A stretch of DNA of 64,000 nucleotides from Streptomyces fulvorobeus (GTDB taxonomy: Bacteria > Actinomycetota > Actinomycetes > Streptomycetales > Streptomycetaceae), in NCBI RefSeq assembly GCF_013167895.1, contig NZ_BLWC01000001.1, positions 1,364,001 to 1,428,000 on the forward strand, read 5' to 3'. Within the stretch, counting starts at the first letter, position 1; each line of letters begins with the position of its first letter. The translations under genes were made by a program, and so were the position numbers. Below the pieces are notes generated by a model. It worked only from the letters and a program-made list of their open reading frames with translations, had not been told where the DNA came from and searched no databases. Positions 56,801 to 64,000 of this stretch are shown here, one piece after another.

Positions 56801-59613
56801 CTACGCGCGCCCCAGCACCCTGGCGAGTTCGGTCCTCGACCTGATGCCGAGGGTGGCGAAGACGTTGCGCAGATGGTGGTCGACCGTCCGGGGGCTCACG
56901 GAGAGGCGTACCGCCACCTCCCGGTTGGTGGCGCCCTCCGCCACGTACCGGGCGATCCGCTGCTGCTGCGGGGTGAGCCCGGCGAGCGGGGCGGGCCCCG
57001 TGGTCTCGGGTGCGTCCACCGCCTCCCCGGCCGCGCGGAGCTCGCCGGCGGCCCGCTCGGCCCAGGCGCGGGCCGAGCAGCGTTCGAAGGCGACCAGGGC
57101 GTCGCGCAGAGGGCTCCGGGCCGCCCGGGTCTGCCGGCGGCGCCGCAGCCACTGGCCGTGGAGGAGCTGCGTACGGGCGCGTTCGAAGTCGCCGCCCGCC
57201 CGGTCGTGGTGGGCCATGGCCTCCGCGTAACGGGCGGCGGCCTCCTCCGGGGCGCCAGCAGGGCCTGGCAGCGGGCCAGCTGGGCGGGGACCTGCGGGTC
57301 GGTGGTGCGCCCGGACCAGGCGGCGAACTCCTCGACGGCCGCCGCCACGGCGCTCGGCGACTCGTCCGCGCGGCCGGAGAGCACCGCGGCCTCGACGTAG
57401 CACGGTATGGCGAGCAGCCGGGTGGCGAAGTGGCCGCGCCGGGGCCCCGGGCCGACCAGCGGCGCGAGCCTGGCCGCCGCCTCGCCCGGCCGTCCGGCGG
57501 CCAGGTCGGCGCGGGCCACGGCCCAGGTCGCCAGGGTCGCCGCCTGCGTGAGGCCGTGCGGCCCCGCACCGGCCAGGGCCGCGTCGCAGTGGGCGGCGCA
57601 CGCCTCGGCGGGGCCCTCGACCGAGGCGGCGAGCGCCAGGACGGCGTGCAGGTGGGCGGAGGCGTTGGGCTGCCCGGTACGGCGGGCGGCGTGCAGGCCC
57701 TCCAGGGCGTGTGCGCGGGCTCTGGCGTGGCGGCCGGCGCGCAGTTCGGCGTAGGCGAGGTGTTCCAGGGCTTGCGGCAGCAGCGCTTCGGGGCCGCGCG
57801 TACGGACGGCCGCCAGCGCCCGGGCGCCGGACCGGCAGGCGTCCTCGACCTCGCCGAGGACCAGTGCCGAGACCCCGGCCCGCAGCAGGGCGCCCGGGTC
57901 CTCGGTGGCCTCGGAGGTGTCCAGGCACTCCCGCAGCGAGGCGTGGCCCTCCTCGGTGCGCCCGCCGAGCATCGCGCACATCCCGGCCCGGTAGAGCGCC
58001 AGCGCCCGGTCCTGCGGGGAGCCGGGAATCCTGCTCATCGCGTCCAGGTAGGCGACGGCGTCCCCCATCGCCCAGGCGGCCTCGGCCGCCCCGAGGAGGG
58101 CGTCAAGGGCGCGGCGCGGGTCGTGCGCCGCGAGCAGCCCGGCCGCGGTGATGAGGGCCTCCCGGGCGTCGGCGACGGGTCCGTCGCGCAGGGCGAGCAT
58201 GCCGCGTACGTAGGCGGCGAGACCTCCGGCGGTGAGGGTGCCGCTCCCCCGGGCCGTGCCGTACGAGGAGGGGTGCCCGGCCACCGTGTGGGCGCCGGTG
58301 CGGGCGAGCAGGGCGCGGGAGCGGCCCGCGTCGCCCGCGAGCCTGGCGTGTTCGGCCGCGGCGGCGAACCGGGCGGCGCGCAGCGGTTCGTCCAGGGAGA
58401 GCGCGGCGGACCGGGCGAGCGCGGCGGAGCGTTCGGCGTGCGGGCGGGGTGCGACGGCCGCCGCCGCCAGTTGTCCGGCGAGCGCCGCGTCGGGGCCCGG
58501 AGCGGCGCAGGCCCGCTGGACGAGGGAGGGCAGCGGTGACGCGCCGGGCCCGGCCAGCAGGGTGGCGAGCAGTTCGTGAGCGGCCCGGCGCCTGGCCGGG
58601 GGCGCGTGGTGCAGGACGGCGCGGCGCAGCAGCGGATGGCTGAAGTGCAGCCGGCTGCCGGTCCGTTGGAGGATGCCCGTGATTCCGGCGGAGCCCAGGA
58701 GCACGTCGTCGAGGAAGCCGGCGGTGAGCCCGGCGCCCGCCCCCGCCCGCATGAGGAGCGCGGCGTCGGTGCCCGCGCCGTCCGGTTCGTGTTCGTCGGC
58801 CGCCGCGGCCAGCAGCAGCAGGGTGCGGGTGTCCGGAGCGAGGGCGTCGAGGTGGGCCGCGTGCGCGTCGAGGACGCCTTCGGCGCCGGGCAGCGGGTAG
58901 GGCAGCGCGGTGCGTCCTGCGAGCTGGTCGGCGGTGAGCCGGCCGGCGATTCCGGCGAGCAGGCGCGGGTTCCCGGCCGCTTCCCGCAGCAGTTCGCCGC
59001 GTACGACCGGGTCGACGCCGCCGGTCCCTTCGGTGAGCCGGTCCAGCAGGGCGGCGGCCGCGTCGTCGCCGAGCGGGCCGAGCCGGAGCGCCGGCAGCCC
59101 GGCGAAGCTGCTCTCGTCCTCCGCTCCCAGGACCACGGCGACCCTGCTGCCCGCGCCGAGCCGGCGGGCGGCGAAGCCGAGCGCGGCCCGCGAGTCGGGG
59201 TCCCAGGCGTGCGCGTCGTCGACGCAGACCAGCAGGGGCCGTCGGGCGCCGAGCCCTCTCAGCAGGCCGAGCAGACCGCCCGGGGTGACGCCGGAGCGCA
59301 GCACCCGGTCGGCCTCCGCCGGCGGCACGCCGGGCGCCGAGCAGAGCAGGGCGTGCAGTCCGCTGTAGGGCAGCCGCTGCTCGGCGGGCGCCCCCGTGGC
59401 GTACAGCACCGGCCCCTGGTCGTCCGCGTGGTGGGCGGCGGTCCTTCTCAGGAGCGCGGTGCGGCCGAGGCCGGGCGGCGACGCCAGGACGAGCGCACCG
59501 CCGTCACCTGCCCGCAGTCGCGCCAGCAGCCCCTGGAGAATGGCGAGTTCACCGCTGCGGCCGTACAGCCGGAGCGGACTGTGCACGGTCGTGGATGAGG
59601 TCACGGCCGCCAC
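56801..59613 (-). pseudogene. LAL-type LuxR transcriptional regulator with one frameshift
   Basis: Restored, this is a large regulator of about 937 residues. It has an N-terminal ATPase domain, a TPR-like middle, and a C-terminal LuxR helix-turn-helix (GLTPQQQRIARYVAEG through SVSPRTVDHHLRNVFATLG). After QVPAQLARCQALLAP (near 57252) the frame breaks and continues as PEEAAARYAEAMAHHDRAGG in the next frame. One base is missing in a four-G run at 57249-57252. Walker A reads ASPPGLGRTAL, with Arg51 in place of the usual Lys, while Walker B (LLVCVDDAH) is intact. The start is GTG 59613, or 59604. Confidence 0.88.
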
Positions 59614-59749
59614 GTTACTTCTGCGTAAACAACCTCGGAAGATGCCGGTCCGGATGCCGGGCCCGGACGGCCCGGTGCGGGGCGGTCTCCCAACGGAAGG
59701 CGCCGGGTGCTGTGCGGCGGCACAGTACCCGGGGGTTGGCGGCATGCGG

Positions 59750-59783
59750 AAGGGCCGGACCGGGATGTCCCGGTACGGCCCTT
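59750..59783 (-). terminator. Terminator of the cutinase gene
   Basis: A 16-bp stem with one mismatch (59750-59765 with 59768-59783) lies 10 bp past the cutinase stop. Confidence 0.75.
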
Positions 59784-59793
59784 GCGCCCTGCG

Positions 59794-60726
59794 TCAGGAG
59801 CCGTGCGGGCACGTGCCCCGGTACTCGGCGATGGTCAGGCTCGCCTGCGGCAGCGGGCAGAGGAACTGCTCGTACCGGGTGTCGTTGTCGATGAAGCGCT
59901 TCAGCCACGAGATGCTGTACTTCGCGATCGTGGTGTTGGAGGAGTTGGGCGTGAAGTGCGAGGCTCCGCGGAGCTCCAGGTACGCCTTGTCGAGCGTGCT
60001 GGGCAGGGTGTTGTAGAACGGCTCGGAGTGCGAGGCGACCGACGCCACGGTGTCACCGTCCGCGCCGACGACCAGGGTGGGCGTCCGCACCTCCGGCCAC
60101 GTCTTGTCGGTGTTCCAGCCGGTCAGCGGGATCGCCGCCTTCAGCGAAGTGCGGTCCTTGGCGGCTTCCAGCGCGCCGCCCCCGCCCATGGAGTGGCCCA
60201 TCACGCCGAGCCGGGAGCTGTCGATCCGGCTGCGCACCGAGCTCTGCTGCGTCAGGTAGTCCAGTGCGGCCAGGAGCTGGTCGCCGCGGCTGGCGGGCTG
60301 GTCCATCGTGGAGTTGGTGTCGATGGTGAAGACGACGAAGCCCTGGGAGGCGAGCCGCGGTCCGTACCAGGCCATGCTGGACTGGGAGGCGGTGAAACCG
60401 GGGGCGACGGCGACCGCGCCGAAGGTGCCGTCGGCGGTGGACGTCGGGTAGTAGATGGTGCCGCCGCCGAAGCCGCTCACCAGCGAGGAGACCGTGGTCT
60501 GCGAGACGGCGTACGTGCCGCGGCTCGCCTCGATGCTCGACACGGTCGGCGCGGGGCCGCGCTGGTAGGGGTTGTCGGCGGCCTGGGCGCCGGCGGGGAC
60601 CAGCGCGGTGAAGAGACCGGCGGTGGCGGCTGCGGTGACCAGCAAATTCCTGAGAGTGCGGGTGCGGCCCGTGGCCACCGGGTGACGGCGCGGGGATGTG
60701 CCGCCGGAGGTGAGGAGCTGGTGCAC
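59794..60726 (-). CDS. Secreted cutinase / polyester hydrolase-like alpha/beta hydrolase
   Basis: This 310-residue secreted enzyme closely resembles the Thermobifida and leaf-compost cutinases that act on polyesters. The signal peptide spans residues 1 to about 49 (AGAQA). The mature part begins [12 protein letters not shown]. The triad is Ser179 (GHSMGGG), Asp225 (GADGDT) and His257 (GASHFTPN), with spacing close to leaf-compost cutinase. Cys290 and Cys306 probably form the C-terminal disulfide. The aromatic clamp is Phe111 and Trp204. GTG 60726 follows GAGAGGA. A dyad GGTGA-GA-TCACC lies upstream at 60871-60882. Confidence 0.9.
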   Translation of the reverse strand: MHQLLTSGGTSPRRHPVATGRTRTLRNLLVTAAATAGLFTALVPAGAQAADNPYQRGPAPTVSSIEASRGTYAVSQTTVSSLVSGFGGGTIYYPTSTADGTFGAVAVAPGFTASQSSMAWYGPRLASQGFVVFTIDTNSTMDQPASRGDQLLAALDYLTQQSSVRSRIDSSRLGVMGHSMGGGGALEAAKDRTSLKAAIPLTGWNTDKTWPEVRTPTLVVGADGDTVASVASHSEPFYNTLPSTLDKAYLELRGASHFTPNSSNTTIAKYSISWLKRFIDNDTRYEQFLCPLPQASLTIAEYRGTCPHGS

Positions 60727-60938
60727 GAGGGGGTCCTCTCGGTTGTGGCGCAACCACACCGTGCTCGGGGACCCGGGAACCTCGCCCAAGGCTCCGGGGT
60801 GCACCGCGTGGCTGCCGCCGTTCTTCGTTGGCGGTCGTCACTCTGGTGGTGCACCCCGGGTGCGCACATCGGTGAGATCACCGGTCTTCGCGACCGGGCC
60901 TCTGTGCCCCTCGCGGGATTCCTGCCGTCGAGCGGTCC

Positions 60939-61694
60939 TCAGCGGACCGGGTGGCCGGCTTCCCGGAGGGCACCCTTGACCTCGGAGATCCGCAGGTCAC
61001 CGAAGTGGAAGACGGACGCGGCGAGCACCGCGTCGGCGCCCGCGACGATCGCGGGCGCGAAGTCCGCGAGCCGGCCGGCCCCACCGGAGGCGATGACGGG
61101 AACCGTGACGTGCTTGCGCACGGCGGCGATCATCTCGGTGTCGTAGCCGTCCTTCGTCCCGTCGGCGTCCATCGAGTTGAGCAGGATCTCGCCCGCGCCG
61201 AGCTCGGCCGCCCGGTGCGCCCACTCGACGGCGTCGATGCCGGTGCCCTTGCGTCCGCCGTGCGTCGTCACCTCGAACGTGCCCGCCGGGGTGCGGCGGG
61301 CGTCGACCGAGAGGACGAGCACCTGGCGCCCGAAGCGTTCGGCGATCTCGCGGATCAGCTCGGGCCTGGCGATGGCCGCGGTGTTGACGCCGACCTTGTC
61401 GGCACCGGCGCGCAGCAGCTTGTCGACGTCGTCGGTGGTGCGGACGCCCCCGCCGACCGTGAGCGGGATGAAGACCTGCTCGGCGGTGCGGCGCACCACG
61501 TCGTAGGTGGTCTCCCGGTCGCCGCTCGACGCGGTGATGTCCAGGAAGGTCAGCTCGTCGGCGCCCTCGGCGTCGTACAGCTTCGCCATCTCCACCGGGT
61601 CGCCCGCGTCGCGGAGGTTCTGGAAGTTGACGCCCTTGACGACCCGGCCGTTGTCCACGTCCAGGCAGGGGATGACCCGTACGGCGAGGCTCAC
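60939..61694 (-). CDS. hisF: Imidazole glycerol phosphate synthase, cyclase subunit
   Basis: This 251-residue TIM barrel combines PRFAR with ammonia from HisH to form imidazole glycerol phosphate and [23 protein letters not shown] contains the catalytic Asp, and the second Asp is in [13 protein letters not shown]. The GTG start overlaps the RidA-gene stop. It is the last his gene of the operon here. Confidence 0.97.
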   Translation of the reverse strand: MSLAVRVIPCLDVDNGRVVKGVNFQNLRDAGDPVEMAKLYDAEGADELTFLDITASSGDRETTYDVVRRTAEQVFIPLTVGGGVRTTDDVDKLLRAGADKVGVNTAAIARPELIREIAERFGRQVLVLSVDARRTPAGTFEVTTHGGRKGTGIDAVEWAHRAAELGAGEILLNSMDADGTKDGYDTEMIAAVRKHVTVPVIASGGAGRLADFAPAIVAGADAVLAASVFHFGDLRISEVKGALREAGHPVR

Positions 61695-62089
61695 TGCGTA
61701 CCTGCCCTGAATGCCTCGACCTCGACCTCGACGACCAGGCTCGGGTCGACGAACCCGGACACGATGATCATCGTGGCGGCGGGCCGGACGTCTTCGAAGA
61801 GTTCCCTGTGGGCGCGGCCCACGTCGTCGACGTCCCGGGCGTGCGTGAGGTACAGCCGGGTGCGCACGACGTCCTCGCGGCCGAGGCCGAGCTCCTTCAG
61901 CGCCTCGAAGGCGACACCGAAGGCGGTCATGGTCTGTTCGTACGGGCTGCCCGCCGAGATCTCGCCCTTCACCACCGACGTGCAGCCGGAGACCAGGACG
62001 AGTCCGCCGGGCAGTTCCACGGCGCGGGAGTAGCCGAACCTGTCCTCCCAGGGGGCGCCGGTGGAGAGGCGGCGTACGGAGTCCGTCAT
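61691..62089 (-). CDS. RidA-family protein in the his operon
   Basis: This 132-residue protein matches the RidA/YjgF family, with [11 protein letters not shown], the [22 protein letters not shown] helix-strand, and the C-terminal [14 protein letters not shown] with the usual glutamate. RidA proteins hydrolyse reactive enamine/imine intermediates. The Arg expected in the IRxF core aligns with RTRLYLT. Four-base overlaps on both sides join it tightly to priA and hisF. Confidence 0.9.
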   Translation of the reverse strand: MTDSVRRLSTGAPWEDRFGYSRAVELPGGLVLVSGCTSVVKGEISAGSPYEQTMTAFGVAFEALKELGLGREDVVRTRLYLTHARDVDDVGRAHRELFEDVRPAATMIIVSGFVDPSLVVEVEVEAFRAGTQ

Positions 62090-62811
62090 GCGGAGACCGC
62101 CTTGAGCGCCTCTTCGAGGGTGAACGCCTTCGCGTAGAGCGCCTTGCCGACGATCGCGCCCTCGACGCCGTCCGGGACGAGCGAGGAGATCGCCCGCAGG
62201 TCGTCCAGCGAGGAGACGCCGCCGGAGGCGACGACGGGCTTGTCGGTGGCTGCGCAGACGTTCCTCAGGAGCTCCAGGTTGGGGCCCTGGAGGGTGCCGT
62301 CCTTGGCGATGTCGGTGACGACGTAGCGGGCGCAGCCCTCGGAGTCGAGGCGGGCCAGCGTCTCGTAGAGGTCTCCGCCGTCGCGGGTCCAGCCGCGGCC
62401 GCGCAGGGTGGTGCCGCGGACGTCGAGGCCCACGGCGATCTTGTCGCCGTGCTCGGCGATCACCTTGGCGACCCACTCCGGGGTCTCCAGGGCAGCGGTG
62501 CCGAGGTTGACGCGGGTGCAGCCGGTGGCGAGGGCCGCGGCGAGCGAGGCGTCGTCACGGATGCCGCCGGAGAGCTCCACCTTGATGTCCATGGAGCGGG
62601 CGACCTCGGCGATCCGCGCCCGGTTGTCACCGGTGCCGAACGCGGCGTCCAGGTCCACGAGGTGCAGCCACTCGGCGCCCGCCCGCTGCCACGTGAGGGC
62701 GGCCTGCAGCGGGTCACCGTACGAGGTCTCGGAGCCGGACTCGCCGTGGACGAGACGGACGGCCTGGCCGTCGCGGACGTCGACGGCGGGGAGCAGTTCA
62801 AGCTTCGTCAT
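62086..62811 (-). CDS. priA: Bifunctional HisA/TrpF isomerase PriA
   Basis: This 241-residue TIM barrel isomerises both ProFAR (histidine) and phosphoribosyl anthranilate (tryptophan) in actinobacteria. [18 protein letters not shown] has the general base Asp; the second catalytic Asp lies in [16 protein letters not shown]. No trpF is present among the trp genes here, which agrees with the dual role. Its ATG shares one base with the hisH stop. Confidence 0.95.
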   Translation of the reverse strand: MTKLELLPAVDVRDGQAVRLVHGESGSETSYGDPLQAALTWQRAGAEWLHLVDLDAAFGTGDNRARIAEVARSMDIKVELSGGIRDDASLAAALATGCTRVNLGTAALETPEWVAKVIAEHGDKIAVGLDVRGTTLRGRGWTRDGGDLYETLARLDSEGCARYVVTDIAKDGTLQGPNLELLRNVCAATDKPVVASGGVSSLDDLRAISSLVPDGVEGAIVGKALYAKAFTLEEALKAVSA

Positions 62812-63452
62812 TACAGCGTCTCGATCCAGTTGGTCAGCAGCTGGGCGCCGGCGTCGCCGGACTTCTCGGGGTGGAACTGGGTGGCCCACAGCGCGCCGTT
62901 CTCCACGGCCGCCACGAAGCGCTCGCCGTGCGTGGACCAGGTGACCCTGGGCGCGCGGATCTTGGCGTTGGTGACTTCCAGGGACCAGTCGTGCGCCGCG
63001 TAGGAGTGCACGAAGTAGTACCGTGCCCCGGCGTCGAGACCGGCGAAGAGCTGGGAGTCCCCGGGGGCCTGGACGGTGTTCCAGCCCATGTGCGGGACGA
63101 CGTCGGCCTTGAGCGGGCCGACGGTGCCTGGCCACTCGTCCAGCCCTGCGGTCTCCACGCCGTGCTCGATGCCGCGCTCGAACAGGATCTGCATGCCGAC
63201 GCAGATGCCCATGACAGGACGTCCGCCGGCCAGCCTGCGGCCGATGACCCATTCGCCGCGGGCCTTCCTCAGCCCTTCCATGCAGGCGGAGAACGCTCCG
63301 ACGCCGGGTACCAGCAGTCCGTCGGCGTTCATCGCCGTGTCGAAGTCGCGGGTGATCTCGACGTCCGCGCCGACGTGGGCGAGGGCCCGCTCGGCGGAAC
63401 GTACGTTGCCGAAGCCGTAGTCGAAGACGACGACCTTCTTCTTGTCACTCAC
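62811..63452 (-). CDS. hisH: Imidazole glycerol phosphate synthase, glutaminase subunit
   Basis: This 213-residue class I glutaminase feeds ammonia to HisF. The nucleophile is the Cys in [12 protein letters not shown], and the His-Glu pair is in [10 protein letters not shown]. The start is a GTG with GAGGGA upstream, 9 bp after the small membrane protein gene. Confidence 0.96.
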   Translation of the reverse strand: MSDKKKVVVFDYGFGNVRSAERALAHVGADVEITRDFDTAMNADGLLVPGVGAFSACMEGLRKARGEWVIGRRLAGGRPVMGICVGMQILFERGIEHGVETAGLDEWPGTVGPLKADVVPHMGWNTVQAPGDSQLFAGLDAGARYYFVHSYAAHDWSLEVTNAKIRAPRVTWSTHGERFVAAVENGALWATQFHPEKSGDAGAQLLTNWIETL

Positions 63453-63461
63453 AGACGTCCC

Positions 63462-63629
63462 TCAGTCCCAGAGTCCCTGAATCCGCAGAAGGCCCGCCAG
63501 CAGGCACATCACGGAGCCGATCCCGAGCAGGACGACCAGGCCCTTGGGCATGCCCTGCTTCGAGAAGGAGTAGACGCCGCCGGCCAGGAAGAGGCCGACG
63601 ACGATCAGAATCGTATTGAGCCCGGTCAC
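63462..63629 (-). CDS. Small two-helix membrane protein within the his operon
   Basis: This 55-residue protein has two membrane segments, TILIVVGLFLAGGVYSF and LVVLLGIGSVMCLLAGLL, separated by a short basic loop. The GTG overlaps the hisB stop and AAGGGC precedes it. I do not recognise a domain; the position is what makes it interesting. Confidence 0.75.
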   Translation of the reverse strand: MTGLNTILIVVGLFLAGGVYSFSKQGMPKGLVVLLGIGSVMCLLAGLLRIQGLWD

Positions 63630-64000
63630 AGCGCGCCCTTGGTGGACGGCAGGATTCCGGCGGCGCGCGTGTCGCGCTCGGAGGCGTACCGCAGGGCGCG
63701 GGCCAGCGCCTTGAACTGGCACTCCACGATGTGGTGGGCGTTGCGCCCGTACGGCACGTGGACGTGCAGGGCGATCTGCGCCTGGGCGACGAAGGACTCC
63801 AGGATGTGCCGGGTCATCGTCGTGTCGTACTCGCCGATCATCGGCGCCATCTTCTCGGGCTCGGTGTGCACCAGGTACGGCCGGCCGGAGAGGTCGACGG
63901 TGACCTGGGCCAGCGACTCGTCCAGCGGGACGGTGCAGTTGCCGAAGCGGTAGATGCCGACCTTGTCGCCGAGCGCCTGCCTGAAGGCGGCGCCGAGCGC
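63626..64000 (-). CDS. hisB: Imidazoleglycerol-phosphate dehydratase (5' end beyond the window)
   Basis: The last 125 codons are present. IYRFGNCTVPLDESLAQVTVDLSGRP and the metal-binding HTEPEK, HVHVPYG-x-NAHHIVE and FKALARALR are diagnostic. It makes imidazole acetol phosphate in histidine synthesis. This is the monofunctional actinobacterial type, without the phosphatase domain as far as can be seen. Confidence 0.96.
   Translation of the reverse strand, partial: ALGAAFRQALGDKVGIYRFGNCTVPLDESLAQVTVDLSGRPYLVHTEPEKMAPMIGEYDTTMTRHILESFVAQAQIALHVHVPYGRNAHHIVECQFKALARALRYASERDTRAAGILPSTKGAL

Overview
This is a high-GC actinobacterial chromosome segment, almost certainly from Streptomyces. The signs are G/C-ending codons throughout, many GTG starts, overlapping ATGA/GTGA gene junctions, a tRNA gene without encoded CCA, the bifunctional PriA isomerase in place of separate HisA and TrpF, TrpM between trpC and trpB, and PucR, LAL-type LuxR and HGxxPAAW proteins typical of the genus. 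As far as I can judge without a database, most of the window is core primary metabolism, with a few accessory insertions.

Layout. 0-6 kb: 3'-truncated polA (minus strand), a lone FdhF/YdeP-type molybdopterin oxidoreductase and a hotdog thioesterase. 6-12 kb: a complete branched-chain amino-acid ABC importer (binding lipoprotein, two permeases, two ATPases), ending at a 23-bp terminator hairpin shared with a convergent ANTAR response regulator. 12.8-13.8 kb: tRNA-Leu(CAA), an intrinsic terminator, and a free-standing HTH/LAGLIDADG protein. 13.8-26 kb: pyruvate kinase, a SIMPL protein, a Tat-exported 5'-nucleotidase, an isolated DesA/DesB-like decarboxylase plus N-hydroxylase pair, aminopeptidase N, chorismate mutase, a secreted trypsin and a putative metallopeptidase. 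26-37 kb: DEAD-box helicase, cold-shock protein, small flavin-fold and HutD proteins, gltBD and a VIT1-type transporter.

37.6-45.4 kb is the most unusual block. It is a tightly coupled seven-gene plus-strand operon with four ADP-ribosylglycohydrolase-family proteins, a ribokinase-family kinase, a CaiB/BaiF CoA-transferase and a CitE-like lyase. This looks like an uncharacterised catabolic route for a ribosylated substrate. 45.5-54.4 kb carries lgt, a DsbA-like protein and the trp genes A, B, M, C and E, interleaved with three small membrane or unknown proteins and headed by hisI. 55-60.7 kb holds a PucR regulator, a large LAL regulator and a secreted cutinase that resembles polyester hydrolases. 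60.9-64 kb is the his operon hisB-small membrane protein-hisH-priA-ridA-hisF, with hisB cut by the window edge.

Three genes (CoA-transferase, the TIGR02234 membrane protein and the LAL regulator) are broken by four single-base losses, all in short G/C runs. This pattern points to sequencing undercalls rather than gene decay. Candidate regulatory sites include a GlnR-like box upstream of gltB, a dyad on the pyk promoter, reiterated GTCAC words before the ABC operon, a TetR-type operator before pucR, and a terminator-like hairpin in the csp leader.
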